A stretch of 33,378 nt of DNA. Origin: JACKCP01 sp034007295. GTDB taxonomy: Bacteria > Desulfobacterota > Desulfobacteria > Desulfobacterales > JACKCP01. Every line of letters begins with the position of its first letter. Positions within the stretch are counted from its first letter, which is position 1. A program made the translations under genes and the position numbers. Of the stretch, positions 8,088 through 15,719 are shown one piece after another. The notes beneath the pieces were generated by a model that saw only the letters and a list, made by a program, of their open reading frames with translations, was not told where the DNA came from and made no database searches. The DNA lies in assembly GCA_034007295.1 (NCBI GenBank), contig JAVERC010000038.1:1-33378 (forward strand), written 5' to 3'.

Positions 8088-8840
8088 TTACTTGGATTTG
8101 CTGCTTAGTTTTTTGAATGCCAATATCATGCTTTGTCTCATTCTCTCTATACTTGCAGCAAGAACGCCTATTTCATTTTTTGATTTTATATCAATTGGTG
8201 TCTTAAGGTTTCCTATGCTCATTTTTTCGGTTACATCAATTAGTTTTTCAAGGGGGGTCAATAGGAGTTTTCTGATGCTCATAAAAATTGCAAAAGTAAG
8301 AACAAGTATAAGTGCAATCATCGCAATTAAATTTGTGGCTAAAAATTTATTGAGTTTTTGTTTTATAAATTGCTGTGTTACAAAAACTTCTACTGTACCA
8401 AGACTTTGTTTTTTTACTTCTGGCATAAAAATATCTTTTTTATTTGAAAAAATTTGGGTTTTAGGAGTGTTTGAGTTTTGGAACAGGTCTTGTGTTTCAT
8501 AAACATTCCAGTTTTTATCCCTGCCTTTTGCAGTAATTACTGCCCTGCCGTTGCTTTCATATACTATAATTCCAAATATATCGGGATTAAGCATTTCAGC
8601 TTCAATAAACGATTCAATAAGCTCCTTCTCAACTGCCCACATGGGGCTTGCAAGATATTTTGACATCCTCAATGCTGTGTTCTCTGAAAGAATTTGTAAT
8701 TCTGATACCATTTGATTTTTTGTTTTAAAATACTCCAACCCTGCAAAACCTGAAAGAACAATAAGTGTAATCAGAAGAATAATTGAACTAAGTGAGAATT
8801 GAAGTGTTTTTGTGAAACTGATTTTTTTAGAGGCGGACAT
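8088..8840 (-). CDS. HAMP-domain membrane sensor without output domain
   Basis: 250 residues, with AAGGAG ahead of the ATG. Layout: membrane segment 1 at about residues 14-32 (SSIILLITLIVLSGFAG), a ~130-residue periplasmic sensor region, membrane segment 2 at about 165-187 (NLIAMIALILVLTFAIF), then a HAMP domain at about 188-242 with the typical PLEKLIDVTEKMSIGNL helix and NEIGVLAASIERMRQSM helix. The protein stops right after HAMP: no kinase, GGDEF or methyl-accepting domain. The next gene begins 24 bp later, leaving no room for a lost output domain. I infer that it signals through a partner, possibly with the binding protein encoded next to it. Confidence 0.75.
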   Translation of the reverse strand: MSASKKISFTKTLQFSLSSIILLITLIVLSGFAGLEYFKTKNQMVSELQILSENTALRMSKYLASPMWAVEKELIESFIEAEMLNPDIFGIIVYESNGRAVITAKGRDKNWNVYETQDLFQNSNTPKTQIFSNKKDIFMPEVKKQSLGTVEVFVTQQFIKQKLNKFLATNLIAMIALILVLTFAIFMSIRKLLLTPLEKLIDVTEKMSIGNLKTPIDIKSKNEIGVLAASIERMRQSMILAFKKLSSKSK

Positions 8841-8907
8841 TTTAACTCCTTATGTTTATTTTATTTTTAATTACAAAGACCATGGCTTGCTTATTTTTTA
8901 TGCAGAT

Positions 8908-9032
8908 TTAAACCTAAATTGAGCAATTTTCAGGTTTGCTGCATATACAAGACAATTGCATCAGGACATAACAATACTGTTTTTGATCCAATTTAACGCA
9001 AACGGTGCGTTAAATTTGAAAATCCTGCAGGG
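8908..9032 (-). repeat. Repeat R1, copy A (inverted)
   Basis: In reverse complement this matches copies at 11756-11905 and 18833-18982: shared blocks in order are CCCTGC, TTTTCAAATTT, GCGTTAAATTG, ATATGCAGCAAAC and GCTCAAT. It contains its own palindrome, AATTTAACGCA (8990-9000) against 9006-9016. It is non-coding. The flanking gap 8841-9782 holds no intact gene, only R1, R2 and IS remnants. Confidence 0.7.
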
Positions 9033-9159
9033 CCTATTATTTTTAAATTACTTATCAAAAAAAATTTTTTTTATATATATTTTTTTAAGTTCTCATTGAC
9101 TAAGAACTATAATTTTTTGTTTAGTTCAATCTAAAGTGAGCGTTTCATATTTTTAAATT

Positions 9160-9300
9160 AGTGATTGTCGGAAAACGAGAATTTTGTTTCCTTCAAGGGA
9201 TATGAAAAATTTAACCTTTAGGATACATTGAGTCTTTTGAGGATTAAATTTTGAATCTGAATTTAGAATGGACAAAAACGACTGTTTTTCGTTCAGCTAT
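9160..9300 (-). repeat. Repeat R2 (MITE-like), inverted diverged copy
   Basis: Reverse-complement match along its length to the 142-bp element at 9571-9712: it begins AGTGATTG, continues GGAAAACGAGAATTTTG, contains GAGGATTAAATTTTGAATCTGA and closes near GTTCAGC. It is more diverged than the other copies and no clear target duplication is visible. Together with 9571-9712 it forms a long inverted pair around an IS remnant. Confidence 0.7.
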
Positions 9301-9479
9301 TACCCTCCTGTGTCAGGATAGTTGTCAACAAGAACTAAAAAACCGACAATTAATCCAGGAGGCAGAAAGCAAGCAAAATGGTAGGCTATGTAAAGTACTC
9401 AGAAGAGTTTAAAAAAGCTATTGTTGAAAAGTACCTGTCAAAGTTAGAAAATTCTGGAAGATTATATTTTGAAATATAA
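9301..9479 (+). mobile_element. Insertion-sequence remnant with transposase start
   Basis: A TGTGTCAGGATAGTTGTCAA segment at about 9310 looks like an IS left end, followed by a good ribosome site (AGGAGG) and a short frame at 9378-9479. Nothing of the rest of an element is present before the next repeat, so this is a fossil. The exact ends cannot be fixed by eye. Confidence 0.45.
9378..9479 (+). pseudogene. Transposase OrfA fragment, 33 residues
   Basis: The frame reads MVGYVKYSEEFKKAIVEKYL and ends 13 residues later at TAA. YSEEFKKAIVEKYL is the typical opening of the helix-turn-helix OrfA protein of IS3-type transposases. OrfA is normally about 90-110 residues and is followed by an integrase-core OrfB, both missing here. 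Dead remnant. Confidence 0.5.
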
Positions 9480-9570
9480 CAATTTTATTTTATAGAAAAT
9501 TTAATTGTGGCAATGATTTTTTTAATCCAAAATAAATTCACCGCATTTTAAATCTTTTTTGGATTATTTA

Positions 9571-9712
9571 GTTGCTGAACGAAAACGGCCTTTTTTGCCC
9601 ATTTCTGCGTCAGATTCAAAATTTAATCCTCAAAATACTCCATGTATTCCTGTGGTTAAATTTTTCATCTTCCTTGAACTGAGCAAAAAATTCTCGTTTT
9701 CGGCCAATCACT
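9571..9712 (+). mobile_element. Repeat R2 (MITE-like), 142 bp with 5-bp target duplication
   Basis: It starts GTTGCTGAACGAAAACGGCC and ends TCGGCCAATCACT. The ends are imperfect inverted repeats (CGAAAACG is shared). The element is flanked on both sides by ATTTA (9566-9570 and 9713-9717), a 5-bp target-site duplication. It is non-coding and close to identical with the copy at 28963-29104, so it was recently mobile, presumably moved by a transposase encoded elsewhere. Confidence 0.8.
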
Positions 9713-9717
9713 ATTTA

Positions 9718-9754
9718 GTTGCTGAACCAAAATTTTAGTTTTGGCTCAATTACT
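9718..9754 (+). repeat. 37-bp mini-derivative of R2
   Basis: It begins GTTGCTGAAC like R2 and ends CTCAATTACT like the right end of the R2 copy at 27029-27171, but the centre is only a CCAAAA/TTTTGG palindrome. It directly abuts the target duplication of the full R2 copy. Internally deleted or minimal form of the element. Confidence 0.5.
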
Positions 9755-9782
9755 ATAAAAAATGCGGTGAATAAAAAATTAT

Positions 9783-11561
9783 TTATTTTTCAAAAACATA
9801 AGTTCCAGGAGCATTTCCAAGATCATATTCCTTTGATACAGGACATTTTGGTGCAGGAATATCTTCACCGGACCTTTTTTTGAGCCACATGACCCAGTCA
9901 GGCCACCAGCTTCCATCGTGGATTTTTGCAGTAGCAAGCCAGTGGTCGGCTCCTTTGCCAAGGGTTCCGTCTATAAAGTATTTGCCTTTGTTGTCATCTG
10001 GCGGATTTATAACTCCGGCAATATGACCGCTTGTAGCTAATACAAATTTAATGGGAGATGTTATAAAATGCGGAATTCTGTAAACAGATCTCCATGGTGC
10101 AATATGATCTTTTTCTGTTCCAACTGAATAAAGATCCATGTCAATATCCCTTAAATCAAGACTTCTTCCACCCATTATAAACTTGCCTTCTGTAAGCTCA
10201 TCTTCAAGATAAAGTCTTTTTAAAATATCAATATGTAGTTTTCTAGGCATTCTTGTTCCGTCATCGTTCCAGTAAAGGAAGTCAAAATTAAAAGGTTCTT
10301 TTGCAAGGAAATATGTGTCAATCAAATAATTCCAGAAAAGATCCCTTGGTTTAAGAAGGCTGAAAGTATTGCCCATATTGGCTTTGTCAAGGAAACCATT
10401 GTCAACCATCAGGTCGTCTAAAAATGCAATCTGACTTTCATCAATAAAGCTTTTAAGCTCGCCTGCATCTGAAAAGTCTATTTGTGCAGCAAAAAAGGAA
10501 AGAGTTTTAATTGAAGAATCTCCTTTTCCCTTGAGATAAGCTGCTGCAACTGTGCAAAGAATTGCTCCCATGCAGTATCCTGTAAGATGAACATTTTCTG
10601 CTGAAATCATTTTTTTAATTACTTCAATTGGTTCAATAATGCCTTTTCCAGTATATTCAATTATCCCGTAATCTGCATAATCTCTGCTGTTTATGTTTTT
10701 CCATGAAATTACAAAAACAGTGAATCCCTGCTTGACAAGATATGCAGCCATTGAATTGTTATGGCTTAAATCAAAAATATAATATTTATTTATCCAGGCA
10801 GGAACAAGAAGGATTGGAGTAGAACTTACTTTTTCAGTTTGAGGTTCATACTGGATAAGTTCTATAAGCTCGTTTCTATAGACAACTTTTCCTTTTGTTG
10901 TAGCAAGTGTTTCTCCTACCTTATGATATTCATCCTTGGAATGTCTTATTTTTATTCCGCCTTCAGTTTTTATGTCTTCAAGAAATGCTGCAAATCCCTT
11001 AATAAGGTTGCTTCCGTTTTCCTGGATTGTTTTTTCAATTACTTCAGGGTTTGTAACAGGAAAATTTATTGGATTTGTCATGGCTGTAATCTGCTTAAGC
11101 CAGAATTCCATAAGTAGTTTTGACTGTTTTTGAACTCCCTGGATATCTGAGAAAAAATTCTGGATAAATGGTTCAATTGTAAGAAAAAAATTTTTATAAT
11201 CTGTAAATGGATGTTCTTTCCACATTTCATGTCTGAATCTTCTATCCTTTGGAACATTTTCTCCTTCTGAAACAAAGGCATAGTAAAGATCCCAGGTAAG
11301 TTTCATAAGGTCGAGATACTTGTTGAATCTTGTTCCTGGACTCCATGCAAGATGAATAAGTCCGTCGTAAAAAGACCTTGCAAAAGCAGGAATATCAACA
11401 GGGCCGATCATGTCTGACATTTTTTTTCTGAAAACCCTGTCCATATGGCGTGCAGACTCCTTGATCTGATCTAACGATTCATTTGAATCTGTAAAATATT
11501 TTAAACCTTCATCAAACTTTGATTCGTTTTCAGGTTTTCTTTTGATTGGCTTTTTGTGCAT
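9783..11561 (-). CDS. phaC: Class I polyhydroxyalkanoate synthase
   Basis: Polymerises (R)-3-hydroxyacyl-CoA into polyhydroxyalkanoate storage granules. At 592 residues it is the usual length of class I PhaC. The lipase-like box is GYCMGA with catalytic C330, the acid is D485 in EKDHIAPW and the base H513 in SGHIAG; these sit at nearly the same spacing as in the Ralstonia enzyme (319/480/508, from memory). A PhaC N-terminal domain spans about residues 60-230 and the alpha/beta-hydrolase core about 240-570. GGAGGG precedes the ATG. No phaA, phaB or phasin gene is adjacent, so monomer supply is encoded elsewhere. The 3' end runs into the repeat-rich gap. Confidence 0.93.
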   Translation of the reverse strand: MHKKPIKRKPENESKFDEGLKYFTDSNESLDQIKESARHMDRVFRKKMSDMIGPVDIPAFARSFYDGLIHLAWSPGTRFNKYLDLMKLTWDLYYAFVSEGENVPKDRRFRHEMWKEHPFTDYKNFFLTIEPFIQNFFSDIQGVQKQSKLLMEFWLKQITAMTNPINFPVTNPEVIEKTIQENGSNLIKGFAAFLEDIKTEGGIKIRHSKDEYHKVGETLATTKGKVVYRNELIELIQYEPQTEKVSSTPILLVPAWINKYYIFDLSHNNSMAAYLVKQGFTVFVISWKNINSRDYADYGIIEYTGKGIIEPIEVIKKMISAENVHLTGYCMGAILCTVAAAYLKGKGDSSIKTLSFFAAQIDFSDAGELKSFIDESQIAFLDDLMVDNGFLDKANMGNTFSLLKPRDLFWNYLIDTYFLAKEPFNFDFLYWNDDGTRMPRKLHIDILKRLYLEDELTEGKFIMGGRSLDLRDIDMDLYSVGTEKDHIAPWRSVYRIPHFITSPIKFVLATSGHIAGVINPPDDNKGKYFIDGTLGKGADHWLATAKIHDGSWWPDWVMWLKKRSGEDIPAPKCPVSKEYDLGNAPGTYVFEK

Positions 11562-11755
11562 AAACCCTCCTTAAATTTTTTGAAGTGCTGAGTCTGGATA
11601 TAATTTGATATTGCTTTGCAGGTGTTCTTGTAAAAGATAATAAATCATTATATATTAATCACTGTAATATAAAAGTTTTTTCAATGTTTTCTCCATGATT
11701 TAATCAAATTTTTCTTTTAATGCAGCTGTAAAAAGGGTTTATTTATACATGAATG

Positions 11756-11905
11756 GAGCGTTTCATATTTTTAGCTTATTATATTTAAAATATGAAACCC
11801 TGCGGATTTTCCAAATTTGTCGGATTTGCGGCGTTAAATTGCATCATGTATAGCAAAAGTATAGTTTATATGCAGCAAATTTGAAAATCGCTCAATCAAG
11901 GTTTA
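11756..11905 (+). repeat. Repeat R1, copy B
   Basis: It starts GAGCGTTTCATATTTTTA and includes a 12-bp inverted pair (GTTTCATATTTT with AAAATATGAAAC), then CCCTGCGGATTTTC, GCGTTAAATTGCATCA, ATATGCAGCAAAT and CGCTCAATCAAGGTTT. The last block is nearly identical to copy C at 18833-18982. The gap 11562-11946 contains nothing else that I can assign. The repeat runs up to and into the 5' end of the longest reading of the next gene. Confidence 0.75.
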
Positions 11906-11946
11906 GTTTTAAATTATTGTCCAACTTTAAAATTAAGGAAAAAAAA

Positions 11947-12765
11947 TTGGCAGATATATCAAAATGGAACAATATTTCCAAAAGCCTTTTGCTTCCGCTT
12001 TATTTCAGGGCAGTTGAATCTCAAAAAAAAGATGCAATTTTTGTTGATGAAAAAGCAGCTGAAATAATAAAAAATATTGATTATGATTTTGAAAGAATGG
12101 ACGGTTTTAATATTATTCAGACTGCCACCATAATGAGGGAAAGTTCCTTTGACAGTCTTGTAAAAAGGTTTATTGAAAACAATCCTGATTCCATTGTGAT
12201 AAATATTGGTGCAGGACTTGATACAAGATTTTTCAGAATGGATAATGAAAAAATCATCTGGTATGAACTTGATCTCCCTGAAATAATTGAAACAAGAAAA
12301 GAAATTTTTGACGAAACTGAAAGATATAAATTTATTGATGCTTCTGCCTTTGACATGAAATGGCCGGAAAAAATCAACAACAATGAAAACAGGCCGGTTC
12401 TTTTAATTGCAGAAGGTTTTTTGTTTTATTTTCCTAAATCAGCAGTAATAGAACTTGTAAAAAAATTAAAAAAAAGTTTTAGCGGAGCAAATTTCTTTTT
12501 TGATGCAGTAACCCCTGCTCAGGCCTATTCGAGTTTTTTTAATCCTGCACTTTCAATGATGGATGTCTGGTTCAAATGGGGAATGGATAATATAGAAGAA
12601 TTAAATTTTTGGGACAGGGATATTGAAACAAAAGAGATTATATATTATTTTAAACCGTCATTTGAAAGACTCGGCTGGTACGGCTGGTATTCCATGATAC
12701 CTGCAATAAGATTTGGTTTTTATATAATTTCCTGCATACTTGGAAAAGAAAGAGAAGAAGATTAG
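11947..12765 (+). CDS. LCM-family class I SAM-dependent methyltransferase
   Basis: 272 residues from a TTG at 11947 with AAGG eight bases ahead. The frame stays open back to a TTG at 11881, but those codons belong to repeat R1, so the later start is preferred. The fold is the leucine-carboxyl/TcmP-type methyltransferase (PF04072-like): LLPLYFRAVES near the N-terminus, an SAM-binding loop NIGAGLDTRFFRM around residue 86, and ELDLPEIIETR as the acidic second strand. Family members O-methylate carboxyl or phenol groups on natural products or proteins. The substrate cannot be read from the sequence. The downstream siroheme-decarboxylase gene starts 3 bp after the stop, so they are probably co-transcribed. 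Confidence 0.75.
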   Translation: MADISKWNNISKSLLLPLYFRAVESQKKDAIFVDEKAAEIIKNIDYDFERMDGFNIIQTATIMRESSFDSLVKRFIENNPDSIVINIGAGLDTRFFRMDNEKIIWYELDLPEIIETRKEIFDETERYKFIDASAFDMKWPEKINNNENRPVLLIAEGFLFYFPKSAVIELVKKLKKSFSGANFFFDAVTPAQAYSSFFNPALSMMDVWFKWGMDNIEELNFWDRDIETKEIIYYFKPSFERLGWYGWYSMIPAIRFGFYIISCILGKEREED

Positions 12766-12768
12766 CCT

Positions 12769-13245
12769 ATGCTAAGTGATAATGAAAAAAAGGTTGTAGC
12801 TCTTATCCAGGGAGATATTCCAATAGAAAAAAATCCTTACGAAATATTAGCGAAAAAAGCAGGTATTTCAGAAGATGAATTTATTGAGGCATTAAAAAGT
12901 CTTAATGACAAAAAAATTATAAGAAGATTTGGTGCCACATTAAGGCATCAGAAGTCAGGATACTCAACCAATGCAATGGTAGCCTGGAATGTTTCTGAAG
13001 ATAAAATCCATGAAACAGGAAAACTCATGGCAGACTTTCCTTTTGTTTCCCATTGCTACAGAAGAGATCCAAAACCTGAATGGCCTTTTAATCTTTACAC
13101 AATGGTTCATGCAAAAAGCAAGGATGACTGCGTAGAAAAAGTAGCAAAAATGTCTGAAAAAGCAAAAATTAAAAATTTTGATATTTTGTACAGCACAAAA
13201 GAGCTTAAAAAAACTTCAATGGAATATTTTACAGAAGAGTTTTAA
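12769..13245 (+). CDS. ahbB: Siroheme decarboxylase subunit (AhbA/AhbB, Lrp-like)
   Basis: 158 residues in an Lrp/AsnC-like fold: winged helix (residues ~1-55) then RRFGATLRHQKSGYSTNAMV and FPFVSHCYRR...WPFNLYTMVH, the signature blocks of AhbA/AhbB proteins. AhbAB removes two acetate carboxyls from siroheme to give didecarboxysiroheme, a step in the alternative heme pathway of sulfate reducers and methanogens. It is not a DNA-binding Lrp regulator in the usual sense. Only one of the two subunits is in this window; the single-letter assignment (B rather than A) is less certain than the family. Its stop overlaps that of the convergent ubiX gene by 4 bp. Confidence 0.8.
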   Translation: MLSDNEKKVVALIQGDIPIEKNPYEILAKKAGISEDEFIEALKSLNDKKIIRRFGATLRHQKSGYSTNAMVAWNVSEDKIHETGKLMADFPFVSHCYRRDPKPEWPFNLYTMVHAKSKDDCVEKVAKMSEKAKIKNFDILYSTKELKKTSMEYFTEEF

Positions 13246-13862
13246 ATTTGCCCCCACTGAGGAATAAGACTATTTTCAACTCCAAGATGATTTAATATTT
13301 TTGATACAATTGAATCTGTTAAATTTTCAATTGTTGAAGGATGAGCATAAAAAGAAGGTGATGCAGGCATAACAACAGCTCCTGCATCGTTAACTCTTAT
13401 CATGTTTTCAAGGTGAATTCTGTTGAAAGGGGTTTCCCTTGGCACTAAAATAAGTTTTCTTTTTTCCTTTAAGCATACATCGGCACTTCTTGTAATAAGT
13501 GAGTCTGCAATTCCAGATGCAATTGAGCCAAGAGTTTTCATTGAGCAGGGTACAATTACCATTCCATTGTGAAAAAAAGAACCGCTTGCAGGTGGAGAGA
13601 AAAAATCATTATCATTATGAATAAAAATTTTTGCCTTAACTTCAGATTCTTTTTTATTTTTTAAAATTAAATCAATTATCGGACCGTTTTCATAATCTGT
13701 TTCATGACAAAGTACCTGTTTTCCAGAATCTGAAACAATTAAATGAAGGTCTGCATCAGTTTTTAAAAGCACCTTTACAAGCCTTGAAAAATAAATAACA
13801 CCTGAAGCTCCAGTGCATGCAATTACAAATTTTTTTCTAAAACCATCTGAAAAAGAGTTCAT
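13242..13862 (-). CDS. ubiX: UbiX-type flavin prenyltransferase
   Basis: 206 residues from the ATG at 13862; a TTG at 13877 in the same frame lacks a ribosome site. UbiX makes prenylated FMN, the cofactor of UbiD-type decarboxylases, from FMN and dimethylallyl phosphate. Motifs: FVIACTGASGVIYFSRL (FMN-binding N-terminus), IVPCSMKTLGSIASGIADSL and LVPRETPFNRIHLENM (the conserved PRE-P box). The start lies inside the end of ubiA, a coupling typical of one operon. With UbiA beside it, the likely setting is menaquinone synthesis (MqnM role in the futalosine route), but no UbiD partner is in the window. Confidence 0.88.
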   Translation of the reverse strand: MNSFSDGFRKKFVIACTGASGVIYFSRLVKVLLKTDADLHLIVSDSGKQVLCHETDYENGPIIDLILKNKKESEVKAKIFIHNDNDFFSPPASGSFFHNGMVIVPCSMKTLGSIASGIADSLITRSADVCLKEKRKLILVPRETPFNRIHLENMIRVNDAGAVVMPASPSFYAHPSTIENLTDSIVSKILNHLGVENSLIPQWGQI

Positions 13863-14712
13863 CAAGAAAAAATCCAAGAAATAGGGTTATTGAAACCACA
13901 CTGTTTATATTGAAAAAAGCAAGGTCAATTTTTTCAATTTTGCCCGGCCTTACAACAATATGCTCAATTATAAGAAGAATCCCTGTCAAAATGACACACA
14001 TGAGAAAAATATAATTCATGGAAAAAATAAAATACAAAGATACAAGACAGATAAAAGTAATTAAATGCAAAATATCAGAAATAAAAAATGCTTTTTTTTC
14101 TCCAAGTTTTGCAGGAATTGAAAAAAGATTGTTTTCCTTGTCAAAAAAAAGATCCTGGCATGAATATAAAATATCAAACCCTGAAATATAAGTAAGAAGT
14201 GTAAGAGATAAAATTATTATCCCAAAATTAACAGAATTTGTAAGAGCAATAAAAGCACCAAGAGGTGCAAGTGAAATTGCAAAACCAAGATAAATATGGG
14301 CAAGGCTTGTAAATCTTTTTGTGTATGAATAAAACAAAAGTATAAAAAGAACCGGAAAAGAAAGATAAAAGCAAAGTTTTCCAAGCATAAAAGCTGAAAA
14401 TATAAAAAGAGCTGATGAAAATAAAACAAAAAACCAGGCAGATTTTAAGCTTATTTTACCTGAAGGTATTTCTCTTTGGCTGGTTCTTGGATTGAATTTA
14501 TCAATTTTTTTATCAGCTATTCTGTTAAATCCCATTGCAGCAGATCTTGCACCTGTCATTGCAAGAATAATAAAAAAAATCTGATAAAGTGTTATGTCTG
14601 TGTATCTTGATGCAAGCACAACAGCTGAAAGAGCAAAGGGAAGAGCAAAAATTGTATGGGAAATCTTAATCATTTCCCCGTAAGTTTTTAGTGCAGAAAT
14701 ATATTTTTTCAT
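13837..14712 (-). CDS. ubiA: UbiA-family aromatic prenyltransferase
   Basis: 291 residues, polytopic membrane protein with about eight to nine hydrophobic segments. The two Mg-diphosphate motifs are present: NRIADKKID (D-x3-D) at about residues 62-70 and DLFFDKEN near 187-194. UbiA proteins attach a polyprenyl chain to an aromatic acid. In a menaquinone-using anaerobe the acceptor is probably 1,4-dihydroxy-6-naphthoate (MqnP role), though 4-hydroxybenzoate specificity cannot be excluded by eye. ATGA overlap with the upstream radical SAM gene and overlap with ubiX show a tight operon. Confidence 0.85.
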   Translation of the reverse strand: MKKYISALKTYGEMIKISHTIFALPFALSAVVLASRYTDITLYQIFFIILAMTGARSAAMGFNRIADKKIDKFNPRTSQREIPSGKISLKSAWFFVLFSSALFIFSAFMLGKLCFYLSFPVLFILLFYSYTKRFTSLAHIYLGFAISLAPLGAFIALTNSVNFGIIILSLTLLTYISGFDILYSCQDLFFDKENNLFSIPAKLGEKKAFFISDILHLITFICLVSLYFIFSMNYIFLMCVILTGILLIIEHIVVRPGKIEKIDLAFFNINSVVSITLFLGFFLDELFFRWF

Positions 14713-15719
14713 TCAAAAATTCCGTTTATGTTATAGCCGCATTTCATGCATTTACCGTTTTTTATCCGGTTTTCTATAACATAAAACCCTTTTCTTTCAA
14801 TAACTTTGTTTTTACATTCAGGACAAATTGTTGATTCAAAATCATCTCCGAAAATATTTCCTGAATAAATATAATTAAGTCCGTGGTTTTGTCCGATTTC
14901 AATTGCTTTGTGAATTGTATCAGCAGAAGTTCTTTTTACATCTGTCATTTTAAAACAAGGATGAAAAGCTGAAATATGCCAGGGAGTGTCTTTTCCAAGC
15001 TCATTATTTATAAATTGGGCAATTTGTTCTATTTCTTCTTTGCTGTCATTTTTACCTGAAATTAAAAGGGTTGTAACCTCAAGAAAAATACCTGCTTTTT
15101 TCATTCTTTTTAAGGTTTTAAGTACAGGCTTTAATTTCCCTCCGCAGATTTTTTCATAAAAATCATTATTAAAGGACTTAAGGTCAATATTTGCAGCATC
15201 AATAAATTCTTTTATTTCATCAAAACCCTGCTTTGAAATAAAACCGTTTGAAACCATAATGTTTAAAAGGCCTTTTTTCTTTGCAATAAGAGCTGTATCT
15301 TTCATAAGTTCAAAAAAAACAGTAGGTTCTGAATATGTATAGCTTATTGACTTTGCATTGTTTAAAAGTGCTTCCTTTACAAGGTTTTCCGGTAAAACTT
15401 CATATCCCTCAATTTGATTTAAAACTGAAGGTGACTGGGAAAGTGAGTCATTCTGGCAGAATTTACAGGTGAAATTACATCCCGGAGTTCCTATGGAATA
15501 TGAAAAACTTCCCGGAAGAACATGAAAAAGCGGTTTTTTTTCTATTGGATCAAGAGCTTTTGCAGCAATTTTATTTTTAACAAGCGAAACAATTTCACCT
15601 GAAATATTTTGCCTTACACCGCACTTTCCTTTTTCATTTTCTTTAAGTACACAAAAATGACTGCACAAAAGACAGATTGATTTATTGCTGTCTATTTTTT
15701 TATATAATTTGTTTCCCAT
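14709..15719 (-). CDS. amrS: AmmeMemoRadiSam-type radical SAM protein
   Basis: 336 residues from the ATG at 15719, which has GAGGTG ahead; a GTG three codons earlier is a poorer start. The radical SAM cluster motif is C81-x3-C85-x2-C88 (PGCNFTCKFCQN). Four N-terminal cysteines (C16, C19, C23, C33) and a C-terminal zinc ribbon (CPEC ... CMKC) match the AmrS family, which is distantly related to pyruvate formate-lyase activase. The family's reaction is still poorly defined; partner genes (MEMO, AMMECR1) are not in this window. It overlaps ubiA by 4 bp and the upstream methyltransferase by 28 bp. Confidence 0.85.
   Translation of the reverse strand: MGNKLYKKIDSNKSICLLCSHFCVLKENEKGKCGVRQNISGEIVSLVKNKIAAKALDPIEKKPLFHVLPGSFSYSIGTPGCNFTCKFCQNDSLSQSPSVLNQIEGYEVLPENLVKEALLNNAKSISYTYSEPTVFFELMKDTALIAKKKGLLNIMVSNGFISKQGFDEIKEFIDAANIDLKSFNNDFYEKICGGKLKPVLKTLKRMKKAGIFLEVTTLLISGKNDSKEEIEQIAQFINNELGKDTPWHISAFHPCFKMTDVKRTSADTIHKAIEIGQNHGLNYIYSGNIFGDDFESTICPECKNKVIERKGFYVIENRIKNGKCMKCGYNINGIFE

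Larger units (their letters stand above)
9536..9772. repeat. 14-bp inverted repeat enclosing R2 elements
   Basis: ATTCACCGCATTTT (9536-9549) is the exact reverse complement of 9759-9772. Between the arms lie the R2 copy with its target duplication and the 37-bp mini-derivative. The right arm ends 10 bp past the phaC stop, so this may once have been a compact phaC 3' hairpin that was split by insertion. Confidence 0.55.

Noticed and set aside
8841..9782. CRISPR array in the repeat-rich gap
   Set aside because: Repeats are long, few, in both orientations and not evenly spaced; no cas genes are present.
12769..13245. Lrp/AsnC transcriptional regulator
   Set aside because: The RRFGA...H...NAM and WPFNLYTMVH blocks are specific for siroheme decarboxylases, which share the Lrp fold.
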